Assembly: GCA_016802295.1 (NCBI GenBank)
Contig: JAESIW010000020.1
Coordinates: 3,871,302 to 3,935,301, forward strand
Direction: 5' to 3'
Origin: Brachionus rotundiformis
Lineage: Eukaryota; Rotifera; Eurotatoria; Ploima; Brachionidae
DNA length: 64,000 nucleotides
Position 1 is the first letter of the stretch; every line of letters starts with the position of its first letter. Position numbers and translations under genes: made by a program. This document shows positions 35,625-45,700 of the stretch, piece by piece. A model generated the notes under the pieces. It made no database searches, was not told where the DNA came from, and was given only the letters and a program-made list of their open reading frames with translations.

Positions 35625-37032
35625 TGACCTAAATCTTGTTAAGATCTTACTTAAGATCAGATCAAGGAACTTACCTTATTCTGAGTAAGAACTTGAAACA
35701 AGATCTTATACTTTCAGTAACAGAACTTTGCATGGTTCGGTATCGGATCTTATAAGAGATTTCTAGGAAAAAAATAGTAAAATTAAGACTATTTTTCCTT
35801 AAAAGATCCATATAAGATCTTTAATTGTATTTAAAATAAAAACTTATTATCTTAGAACATCTTTTTTTTTCTTAGAGAAACCAAACAAGTGATTTCATTT
35901 AGAGTAAGATTTTGATAATTTATCTTAAAATTTTCTAGATGAAGGATTACATTTTGAGCTTCTTAGTCGTTTAGAAGATCTTGAACACAATAATGACAAT
36001 TCAGAGTTATGCGATTTTGTTTTGGATTAGGGTTACACGAGAAAAGAAATATAAACAAAAAAAGAGTTCAACAAAAAGAAAATTAAATCGATTTGAGCTA
36101 GAACAATTTGAGATTGAAAAATTTGATGATGATGTTTTTATTGGTTTAAGAATTTCGATAGAAAGCTCAATTTTTCATTCTATAAATTACAAAAAAGCTG
36201 GTGAAAATACTTTAAGTTATTCTATAAAGTACACGGCTGAATGAAAATCGTTTTTTGGTTTAGTTAATTATTTTATAGAGATTGAAAATTTTTTTTTTAT
36301 GTTCTTTTGTTTGCTTTAAAAACGACTAAGACATGTCTTTTTGATTACATAAAAGTAAGAATTCCAGATAATCTTCAAACTTTAAAGTCGAACAATATTT
36401 TTGACCATTTTTTGTCAGTTTGTGAAAAAAACAGACGATATATTGATAATTAATGCTGATGATATCATATTTATTTATGAAGAAAGTGACAATGTTTTTT
36501 ATTTAATTAAGTATCTAAATGAAGATGAACACGATTAAATATTTAAAGTCATTTTATCAAAAAACACATTAAAATAAAAATTCCATTAAAAATCTTATTT
36601 TCTTCTTATTCTATTTTTCATTAAGACTTTTAAGATATTTTCTTCTTATAACTTACCAGATCTTAATATTATCTTAATAGCAAAAGATTATTTATGATTA
36701 GAAAATAAGATCTTAAAAAATTTTCTTGAAAAATCTTAACTTAGAATGACTTTGAAATACTTGAAAATGAGATCTTATAAGGAACTTTTAATAACTTTTA
36801 GGTAAAGATTTTACAAGAATCGACTAAAGAATCTTAATTAAGATCAAGTTTAGATTTTATAAGAAATTTTCCATTTAGATTCGTTAAGATTCTAATCAAG
36901 AACCTTAAAATTTGTCTTAAAAAATCTTATTAAATAAGAAAAACAAAGATAATTTTTAGGAACGGTAAAAGATCTTGAATCGATTTTTTGTCTTATTCAA
37001 TCTTATAAGATCTAAAATAAGATTCCCGACCT
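35625..37032. mobile_element. AAGATCTTA-rich element with inverted ends
   Basis: Both ends (35625-35900 and 36590-37032) are packed with variants of the palindrome AAGATCTTA (for example at 35641, 35700, 35746, 36655, 36700, 36766, 36963 and 37003). The outer ends are inverted copies of one another: AATCTTGTTAAGATCTTA at 35632-35649 against the complement of 37006-37024. Broken reading frames lie between. This fits a non-autonomous or decayed DNA transposon. No transposase was recognised, so the class is unknown. Confidence 0.4.
35941..36538 (+). pseudogene. Broken orphan reading frames inside the AAGATCTTA element
   Basis: Open, protein-like stretches follow one another in changing frames: HFELLSRLEDLEHNNDNSEL up to a TAG at 35999-36032, then an 87-codon frame to 36244 (NRFELEQFEIEKFDDDVF), then FDYIKVRIPDNLQTLKSN and, after a one-base shift at a poly-A run, INADDIIFIYEESDNVFYLI ending at TAA 36538. 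Simple GT...AG introns do not repair the frame. Likely a decayed gene carried by the surrounding repeat. Function unknown. Confidence 0.35.
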
Positions 37033-37801
37033 GGTTTGTAAGCCTAGTTTTTGAATGTTGGCCTGTTTTGCGTTTTTGCCAATTGGCAAAAGTTTGACAA
37101 TTGGATCATTATATTAATAATGAAACATTTTTAATTAATAATTTTCCTTTTTGATCTTAGAGAAAACTTTAGACTAATTTTTTATTGGTGATACATCAAA
37201 ATTGATGCATAAAATCTTTAAAAAAATAATTTTTAAAATGTTAAAGAAAATTTTGCAGGGCAAAATAAAAATCTGCTTGATTAGCCGAAAAATTTTTCCA
37301 TCCAAAAATGGCACATTCCTTGGGGAAATACTAAAAACTTTTAGAGAGCATAAATCCTTCTTAACTTATCGCCTTTTTTAATTACTTCGAATTCCATTGC
37401 AAAAAGCCGATCAATGTTAACAGTGTCCTACAAGAAGTTTAATTGACAATCTCTGGATACGAAGCTGTTAACATATATAATTTTGTTTTATACTTAAGTT
37501 TAATATTTATTAAATCATTTAGTTTTGGATTAGATAAAATTAAACTAATTTCAATACCAAAAAATGCTCACATTTTCCCAATATTTTATGTACTAGCCAT
37601 TATATAATTTAATGGTTAAACAGACTTATCTTTTACAGTATAATAGAATAATTAAATTCGTATCAGCATTTGTCAATTTTTAGAGTTTTATTTCTTGAAA
37701 CTTAAGTTTTTCTCATCAATTTTCTTAGTTACGCTAGAGCACATGTGTGAAGTGGGTAATTAGACCATAATGTCCGCTAAATCGTAACTAGGTAGTCTAA
37801 G

Positions 37802-37808
37802 TATATAA
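37802..37808 (+). promoter_or_regulatory. TATA-like box before the orphan gene at 37869
   Basis: TATATAA lies 61 bases before the ATG at 37869, in a less uniform stretch (GTATATAAACTAGTGCC). Position suits a TATA box with a short leader. In such AT-rich DNA chance matches are frequent, so this is tentative. Confidence 0.3.
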
Positions 37809-37868
37809 ACTAGTGCCAAATACTCAAATTTTATAAACACTTTGTAGAAAATAAACAACCATTTCAAG

Positions 37869-38453
37869 ATGGAAAGTAAAGATTTGGTCAAGTTTTATAT
37901 CCATTTCGGAAGTTATTGTCTCAAAATCAAGCTCAACAAGCTGAAATCGGAGGCGCTTAGATGCGACAATTTTGTCATCATGATCTTGAAAAAGCTCAAA
38001 AAGCTCAATGATCAAATCGAGCTTTCATCTGTGGAAAAATACGGGCTTTTCGAGAGCTGCAATGGGGTTGACATGCTTATACCAGATTCACAATTGATCC
38101 TTGGAATGGACAAATTGCTCCATAGTATTAATAAATTTTTCATTAGGGAAAAATATTTTTTCGAGCTTAACCAAAACAATGAGCTCACTGATTCGGTTAG
38201 ATCCAAAATTTTATCATATTATCGAAATTCAAGACAGAACGCGCGAAAAAAGCCATCTAAATTGGCAAAATCCAATTTGGTTACTTTAAAAGCAATTAAC
38301 AAACAACTGATAAGCAAAAATTACATCAAAAAAACTCAAATTTTAAAGCTCAGCATTGCTCAAAATGTTCATTCAAAAGATATTTGTTGTGCTGAAGAAA
38401 GAATGAGTCGAATACTCCTAATTAGAAAAATTATAAAATTTAAAAAATTTTAA
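37869..38453 (+). CDS. Unrecognised single-exon protein, 194 residues
   Basis: Open from ATG 37869 to TAA 38451-38453. The N-terminal half (VKFYIHFGSYCLKIKLNKL, then a helix, then EKYGLFESCNGVDMLIPDSQ) has the strand-strand-helix-strand order seen in ubiquitin-like and Ras-association folds; this is only a shape argument. The C-terminal half is very basic (RQNARKKPSKLAKSN), suggesting nucleic-acid or membrane binding. No signal peptide or membrane span. It ends 43 bases before the tRNA gene. A TATA-like box lies upstream. No family was recognised; it could be lineage-specific. Confidence 0.65.
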   Translation: MESKDLVKFYIHFGSYCLKIKLNKLKSEALRCDNFVIMILKKLKKLNDQIELSSVEKYGLFESCNGVDMLIPDSQLILGMDKLLHSINKFFIREKYFFELNQNNELTDSVRSKILSYYRNSRQNARKKPSKLAKSNLVTLKAINKQLISKNYIKKTQILKLSIAQNVHSKDICCAEERMSRILLIRKIIKFKKF

Positions 38454-38496
38454 ATTATTTTTCTTTTAATTTTGAATATAAAGGTTGATTTACCGG

Positions 38497-38569
38497 GGGC
38501 CTGTAGCGTAATGGATAACGCGTCTGACTTCGAATCAGAAGATTCCAGGTTCGAGTCCTGGTAGGCTCG
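38497..38569 (+). tRNA. tRNA-Arg (anticodon TCG)
   Basis: A full cloverleaf can be drawn: acceptor GGGCCTG pairs with TAGGCTC with two G-T pairs, the D arm contains TAGCGTAATGG (A box), the anticodon stem TCTGA/TCAGA closes loop CTTCGAA with anticodon TCG at 38530-38532, and the T arm CCAGG-TTCGAGT-CCTGG carries the B box GGTTCGAGTCC. Discriminator base is G. No intron. It reads CGA codons. A T6 run at 38574-38579 is a natural Pol III stop. Confidence 0.95.
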
Positions 38570-38573
38570 GAAA

Positions 38574-38579
38574 TTTTTT
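38574..38579 (+). terminator. Pol III terminator of tRNA-Arg
   Basis: Six consecutive T residues begin five bases after the tRNA 3' end, the usual RNA polymerase III stop signal. Confidence 0.75.
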
Positions 38580-39160
38580 ATTTATTTGTAATTTTTTATG
38601 TTTTCTTATATTACTTGTTAATTTTTTTTGTAAATTAAAAATATATGAATTAAAACAAATATTAATTTTGCCATACGCAGCTTGAAATATTTCCGATATC
38701 ATAGGTAAATCGAAAAACATTTCTAGTAATATTCAAGTTTGGCAGGTAATTAAAAAATAATTGTATCTCTTTGTAGGTAATTTTGGTAAATGAAAAAATT
38801 TTAATATTATATAAAATTATATACTCTTAAATTATGATAAACTAAAAAACAATATTTTATTCACTCCAAACAAATATTTACTCTCATTTAAAATAGAAGA
38901 TTATATTATAAAAAATGTCAAATTGAAAATATTAGTAAAATTGACTTTATAAATTATATTTTTTACTATCACAACTGTGTTAAGTTTTATTTGAAATTAT
39001 CTAATAAATTATACAAAATTTATTTTTATATTCTAAAAAATAATTTTTTTTTTACCACTAGATTGTTTTCGAATTAGTTAAAATTAAAAATTCATATTAG
39101 ATTTACCTAATATTCATCTAAACCAAAATGATTAAATTTATTTAAATCATAGTCGAGATA
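38580..39160. other. Intergenic, no gene seen
   Basis: AT-rich spacer between the tRNA and the galactosyltransferase gene. Presumably holds that gene's promoter; no motif stands out. Confidence 0.6.
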
Positions 39161-40563
39161 ATGAAGAAAAAATACAAAATTTTATTAAAAAATTATTTAA
39201 AATATTTTCTTTTTACTGTACCGTTTATTATTATATGGAAATATTACTATAATGCTGACGTTGTGTCCAAGAAGGTTTTGTATGAAGCAAATGAAAAGGA
39301 GATTTCCGATATGGGAGTAATAGACCATTTTTATCAAGTCACTTTACCAAAAAGCAAATATGTTCATCTTCCAATTTTAATAAATGATTTAGATAAATTA
39401 CAGTTTATTAATCAGTTTAATAGCAGCGTTTTGAGGTCATATTGCCCTTTTATATCGCCTTACTTAGTCGGAAAATTGAGCGTTGATGAGAAGGCTTTAA
39501 CACAAAACGATTTGGAAGAAAAGTTTGCAGACGACTTTGAGCCTCAGTCTGGTGGACATTGGAGGCCTAGTGGCTGTTTACCTCAAAGCAAAGTGGCCAT
39601 TATAGTCCCATACAGGGACAGAGATGCTCATCTTCGTTTGTTTCTAAATCATATGCATAAATTTCTGCGTTCTCAGCTGATAGAATATGCCATTTACATC
39701 ATAGAAGAAGTAAATTTGCTTTGATTTTGGAAGTTTATTGGGCTATTTTTTTCCAAGGTAGCGCAAATTCCTTTTAACAGAGCAATGTTAATGAATATTG
39801 GCTATAACGAGGCTATCAAGGATAATGACTGGGATTGTTTTGTTTTTCACGATGTTGATTTGGTACCTGAAGATGACAGAAACCTATATCATTGTCCATA
39901 TTTTCCTAGACACATGTCTAGCAATGTAAATACTTTTGGATATGTTTTACCTTACAAAGAAATACTCGGTGGCGTGACAGCAATAAGCCGAAAGCATTTT
40001 GAAAAAGTAAATGGTTTTAGTAATTCATATTTCGGATGGGTAAGCTTGGTTTCTATTAAGACTGGTCTGTAAAAGCGGATCAGAATGATCTAATTTTCAG
40101 ACTAATTTTAAAAATTTTAATTCATTGTGATTTCAAGGGCGGGGAAGGTAATTGAAAAAAAAATAAAACAATATATATTAATTTTCTATTTCTATTTATA
40201 ACTTAAGATGACGATTTTGCCGAAAGGTTTCAACATTTTGTAAATTTTTTTAAATTTCTTATCATTTTTTTAAGGGTACTGTCTCATAACTTGAAAATTA
40301 TAAGATATCCTGATTACATATCTCGCTATTTTATGCTCGCTCATAAAAAAGACATTCCGAGTAAACAGAGGTAATTTAAAATAAAATTATTAAAATTAAA
40401 TTAATTATTTTTGTTGTGCAGATTTAATTTGTTAGAGTCAGCAAAAAAGAGGTTCAAAACCGATGGTCTGAACAGCTTGAGATATAAAGTAGAATCCAAA
40501 GGGTACAAAAGACTATTTACATGGATCTTGGTGTCTTTTGATTACCCAAATAAAATGAATTAA
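39161..40563 (+). CDS. Beta-1,4-galactosyltransferase (B4GALT1-6 type)
   Basis: Six exons (39161-39709, 39758-40039, 40138-40147, 40208-40226, 40275-40370, 40422-40563) give 365 residues. These Golgi type II membrane enzymes move galactose from UDP-Gal to terminal GlcNAc or related acceptors. Seen: short cytosolic tail, membrane anchor YFLFTVPFIIIWKYYY (about 15-30), stem, then the catalytic domain with VAIIVPYRDRDAHL, FNRAMLMNIGYNEA, FHDVDLVPEDDRNLY (DVD metal motif) and GWGGEDDDFAER, and a C-terminal KTDGLNSLRYKV. The GWGGEDDDF motif is built from exon 2, a 10-nt exon and a 19-nt exon. The DGLNSL tail favours the B4GALT1-6 group over B4GALT7. Exact acceptor cannot be told. Confidence 0.9.
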
Positions 40564-40680
40564 TTTTTCTTAATTTTGGTATTTAATATCTTTTTATTGA
40601 ATAAATGGTTTCTATGCGACTTAAAAATCGAAATTGAAAGCTTTAATTTATCTTTTAATTTTCTTAAATGGTAAAATAAA

Positions 40681-41004
40681 ATGAAAACAAATAACAATAT
40701 GAAAAAAGAAAGTTCCAAAAATGCTCCCAAAGTAATTGTTCACAGTCGTTCAGATCCAAATTTGGAAAAAAATACACCTCAAGATGATTTGGCCAGCTTG
40801 AACATAAGAAAATATATTAATGATCAAGTAATAGTTACATCTTTGAATAAATTAAGTAATTATTAAGGTCTTTGTTTAAAAATTATCTAATTTTTTTCTT
40901 CAGGAAATGAAAAAGTGAATGATAATAGCCAGCAAACTGAAATTCCTGAAGGTTTTTTGACCAAATTATCGAAATGTCTTTGCTGTTTTTACAAAAAAAA
41001 ATAA
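40681..41004 (+). CDS. Small protein with C-terminal Cys/Lys tail, 91 residues
   Basis: Two exons (40681-40855, 40904-41004), joined in phase 1 across a 48-bp GT...AG intron, give 91 residues. The protein is hydrophilic, with SRSDPNLEKN near the middle and the ending TKLSKCLCCFYKKK. Three cysteines next to an aromatic and a lysine cluster at the extreme C-terminus look like a palmitoylation plus polybasic membrane anchor; this is inference. It starts 118 bases after the galactosyltransferase stop on the same strand, so it could instead be an alternative 3' exon pair, but it has its own ATG and stop. No family recognised. Confidence 0.5.
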
Positions 41005-41204
41005 TAATCATTAATTTTTCATTCAAAAATTTTAAAATAAATTTAAAGGTAAAATTCTTCATCATTTTTATGTCAAATGTTTATAGATGAGTATATTAAA
41101 AGTAGTAGTGGCATAAAATTATTATAATAAACCATCTTATTTTTGCATGCACTCAAACTTTAATCTTTTAAATTTTTTTATTTCAAAATGAATTATATTT
41201 GATA

Positions 41205-42093
41205 ATGAGATTTTATCTGCTAACATTCATAGTTTGGTTGATTCATTTAATTAATGGGCTAAAATCGTCTGATTATTTCGATGAGATTTGGTCAATTACC
41301 GAACGAATAGGAAGAAGCTACTTAGATCATGTGATACAAAATAGAGATCTAGATTTTAAGACATGTGAATTTAAATGTCCGAATAAAAGTATATTTTTTA
41401 TTAGAAAAAAATAAAAAGATTAGCATTTATTCTAAGAGAAACCTCGACCAAATACAAATTATTACGCAGCTCCCAATGGCTGTGGTTCTTATGACTTTAA
41501 GATTGATTTTGATAAGTTAAATATGAAAGATGTAACCAAATGTTGCAACGAACATGACACTTGTTATGCGACATGTAACCAGAAAAAACAAGACTGTGAC
41601 CAAATGTTTAAACAGTGTTTAATAAATTTTTGCAATGAAAAAAAAATTAAAATAAATATTATAGAATCAGGTTTGTTTTTATGAAAATAATATATCCGAA
41701 TAATAATAAGAAAACAATAATGCTCAAAAAATAGAATTAGTCATTTTAGTTTTAATCTCTTTATCTACCTTTATTTGACAGATACTGGTACAATTAAGTA
41801 TAAAATATGAGAACATTTAATGGCTCTTTTGGGTATTTATTAGGCTCCTGTGAATAAAGGTATAGCGTTATGGTCAATAAGAAAAGTGTTTAATGTATAA
41901 TTGTTAAAAATATGCTATAGCTTATTTTTACATTTTCGATTTTAAAAAATCGACTATACAAATTTAGTAATTAAAATCTAAAATTAATTTTGTTTTAGTT
42001 TGCTTTGAAGTCGCAAATTTTATGCATGAAATGGTTAAAAAATTTGGATGCCCAGTGTATGGTTCGTCGCAGAAAAAAGCATGTCTATGTTGA
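41205..42093 (+). CDS. PLA2G12: Secreted phospholipase A2, group XII-like (copy 2)
   Basis: Three exons (41205-41388, 41437-41670, 41999-42093) give 170 residues. Seen: signal peptide MRFYLLTFIVWLIHLINGL, TCEFKCPN, the loop APNGCGSYDFKIDFDK, the active-site helix VTKCCNEHDTCYATC with the HD pair, CDQMFKQCLINFC, and a C-terminal FGCPVYGSSQKKACLC. Cysteine pattern and exon plan match copy 1 at 33800-34400, which lies about 7 kb away on the other strand; both have a 95-nt last exon and the same intron phases. It is therefore a clear paralogue of that gene. Enzymatic activity is likely because the HD pair is present, but not shown. Confidence 0.88.
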
Positions 42094-42756
42094 TTAAAAT
42101 CCATCAAGTCCATGGAAAAATATAGCAGTTAAATTTTAATTAGTTAATTTTTGGAAAAATAAATTTTTATCTTAATATCTCTACATATTGATTCAGATAA
42201 ATTACCGTTTTAACTAATTTAAAATAGCCCATAGAGTTTTGGATGATTAAATTTTAAGTAATAGCTAATTGGGGTTTAGGGTATAACAAAAATTGTAGTA
42301 AATATTTTCAATTACTTAATTCATTTTTAGAAATATATCGTATTTGGTTACAACTTTGGCTTGGAAAAAAACAATAAACTAATTAATAAATGCAACAGTA
42401 TTTTAAAAAGCATTTTTATATTATTGATTTGATAAAAATTTGGTCAACTTTTTACCCAAGTTTAAAAAATTAGAAAGTCAGTCTTTTTGTTAATCTGATT
42501 TTTGATGAAAGAAGTCTAAAAAATTCTCTCCGTAATGCAAAATATTAATTATCAAAACCTAATAAATATTTTAAAAAAATTTTTATTTTTGGCTATTTTT
42601 TATCTTTTAACAGTTAGATTTTCAATTTAAAAAAATCAAAGTAATTTAAGCTTTAATTTAAGATTTAAAAAAAAATTTACAAAGAGTAATTTTATTTTTA
42701 CAAAAAAGTATCAATAAAAAATTTTTTAATTCCTATGAAATCTATAAAAATTTATT
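42094..42756. other. Intergenic between convergent genes
   Basis: AT-rich spacer between the 3' ends of PLA2 copy 2 and CEP192, with many T runs. No further feature is seen. Confidence 0.6.
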
Positions 42757-45700
42757 TCAAATTTTCTTATCATCAAAAAAACTAACACATTTGGCTTTAA
42801 CAGTACAGCTAAGTGGCACATCATAAATATCAACCTTAATCAAAATTTTGTCCGAATACTCTCCGACCGCTTTTGGCCTAAACTCTATTGGAATTTTTAT
42901 ATAGTGTTTGGGTGCTATATTCAAGTTTACATGCTTGCATAAAAATGGCTCAATTAAGGTAAACACGCTTACTTTGCAGTCAACCAATTCCCTATTGTGA
43001 ATAGTCACAAAACATTTGCTCATCTGGTTTACCAATGTATCGGGAAAATGAATCAACTCATCTTTCACAAAAATTCTATTCTTTGACGAGCTTAGACTTG
43101 AATTAGTGGTCGAGGACAGCATAGATTGAGCAACTAATGAACTGGAATTTGTGGTTGAACCGTAAGACTTCTCCGAGTCTTTTCTACTTTCATTAAAAGT
43201 ATTTGTCTTTGATCTTAAAATTCTGTTCGCCAGTCTTGAACTTGTGGCATCATCTTGAAGAACCAGCTTTTGTTCGAAATTTTTGCCCATTGGAATTGAA
43301 GTTCCTGTCAACTTTAGCTTGCAGGTATAAGAAACCAGAGTGTCCGGATTGGAGTTCTGCAATAGATTTTGGATGTCAGTGCGGGTATCAATCTCCCAGT
43401 ATTGATTGAACAGACCGTAGACGTCTCTTGGACAAAACTCAATCTTAATTTTTTGGTTCTGGTTTGGGGGTATTGCGCCAGAGTTAGGACTGATCAAAAA
43501 CACGCTGTAGTTTGACTTCATTAGCTTGTTGTCTTCGTCTTTAAGACGAACGAAAGCGGGCACAGTTGAATAGGCTTTCCAATTCACATAGCTTTGTGTT
43601 GGATTAGTTAGAGTGAGTTCTATTGATTTACGCTGTGTTACGCAAACTGCCGGAAATTGTACATGAGCATCGTTGCCCTCACGGACTATTTTAGTGGTTG
43701 ATTCATCGCTGGTCGAGTTCAGGCTAAACGATTTGCTTTTTAGGAAAGTACTTGATGGTGCATTCAAAAAACTGGCACTAATTAGGGGGGTCAGTGATAA
43801 TGAGTCTAATGAATACTGGGACAATTCAGATATTAACGAACCAGACTCAATTGAATGAGGATAAGGTGTTGAGGAATTTGCCATGCTAGGGACTAGAGAA
43901 TTTATAGAACTATTTGTCAAATTTTTAATCTTACTATTATCATCATTTTTAGAGTTGAATGACACTCTGACATCTTTTTGGATTTTATTGCACCAAATAG
44001 ATATAATGCCGGACCAAGGAAGCTGATTGAACAGCTCTGGTCTGGGCTTGATTATTAATTCTAGCACTCCATTTGGCTCTATAATACCATTGCTTGGCAA
44101 CACATTTAAATAGTTCGAGCGGTATTTTACATCGAATTCAAGTTCTTTGCGCACTAGATTGTTTTTTAAGAATATTTTGGTCATTTCATTGGGCTTAAGA
44201 TTTTCCATGATGATGGAACTAGGGCTTATTGACCATGATTCGGCCAATTCACTGGTTTTTTCATCTTGGCTTAATGAAATGTGAACCAAATCGTCTTTTT
44301 TGTCCATTGTTTCGTCAAAATTAAAGCTTTCAGTGCACATTTTTAAAATGGAGCATTTTATTGATTGTCTCATTAGTCTCATACAGTCATCTTTGGTAAA
44401 TTTTGACTTGGTTATCATCGAGTTGTTTGAGATTGAAGACTCGTCTTGAAATGAAATGGCCGATGCTGAGGAAAGTCGATGTAGCTTGGCAGAGCTGTCA
44501 TTAATGCTCAACGAAGAGCCTGGAATATTCATTTGATTTGAAAAAAAGTTGTTATTATGCAACAATTTGCCAAGATATAAATCTATAAAATTTGACCATT
44601 TTCTACTGGTTGAATTTGCATTTTGTACCAATTGGGTACAATAGGCATTAATATCATATTCTATCCAGAAAAAGCACAGTTTAAAGTCTTCCAAATTGAA
44701 AAATTCTGATCTTTGGGAGCAAAATTTTTGGCTGAGAATTTCCAAATTAAGTACAAATACTTCATCAGGTTTTAATTCGATCCATTTTAGCTCGCTATTC
44801 GAGCTAAATTGGGCTTCTTTGTTTGTCAAAAGTCTAAGTTTACTCACAAACCCCTTTCCATCTGAGCCAAGTTCGTAAGCAATTTCACTATTTTTCAAAT
44901 TCCTATCAAAAAGTACTTCCTTATCAATTTTTGAGTTGTATACACAAGGATAAGCTATCAGCTTAAAGCAAGAGTTGTTTTTAAATCGTAAAATTTTACG
45001 GAACACACTTCTGGTAGAGGTAGAGCTGGTTTGCATTAAATCAACTGAATATATCAAGTTTTTTATATTCCGATGAACCAATTGTTGTGCAAGGCTTTCT
45101 TTTTGGTCAATTGTTATCTGTTTTAGTCCATTGTCAATTTCAAGAAAACTTTGTAAATTAAAAGCGACCAAATGGACATTAAATTTTTGGCTAAATCCTG
45201 CTGCTGTCATTTTCAAAACTCCATTTATAATTTGGCTGGCCGAATCTGTGCCAGGATTAAATTTTATTTTTACTTTAAAATTTTCACTAGGTTCTAGAAT
45301 AAGAGTCAGAATACTCATTGAGTCATTAAGTTTAGTGTTGGCTTGAATCATTTCAGTTGAAAAGTTGAAGCAATTGTGGTTTGGACTGGTCAATGTAAGT
45401 TGGACTTTAATCCTAAAGCTATTCGAATTGGCAAGCAAGAGTTCATCCGATAGACCTCTCTGGTTGTCTGAGTCTTGAGTGTATTTTTGAGAAGAATTTA
45501 ATGACTTGCCAAAGAATAAAATTGGTCTTGATGAAGATAATTTAAGTGATTTTTTTTCAGTATTTTTTATGGCTTCGACACTTTTTTTAAAACATTTTAA
45601 ATTGACAGGTATTTCGAATTTGAACCCATTCGGCTTTATTTGTACCACTAGTTTAACATTGGGTGAATTAGTTTCGCTCTCACCCGACTGGTTAGCTGTT

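Larger units (their letters stand above)
34401..37868. other. Intergenic, rich in decayed elements
   Basis: Contains a degenerate minus-strand frame (34990-35250), a 1.4-kb AAGATCTTA-rich element (35625-37032) around broken plus-strand frames, and a TATA-like box near 37802. No intact gene was found. Confidence 0.6.
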
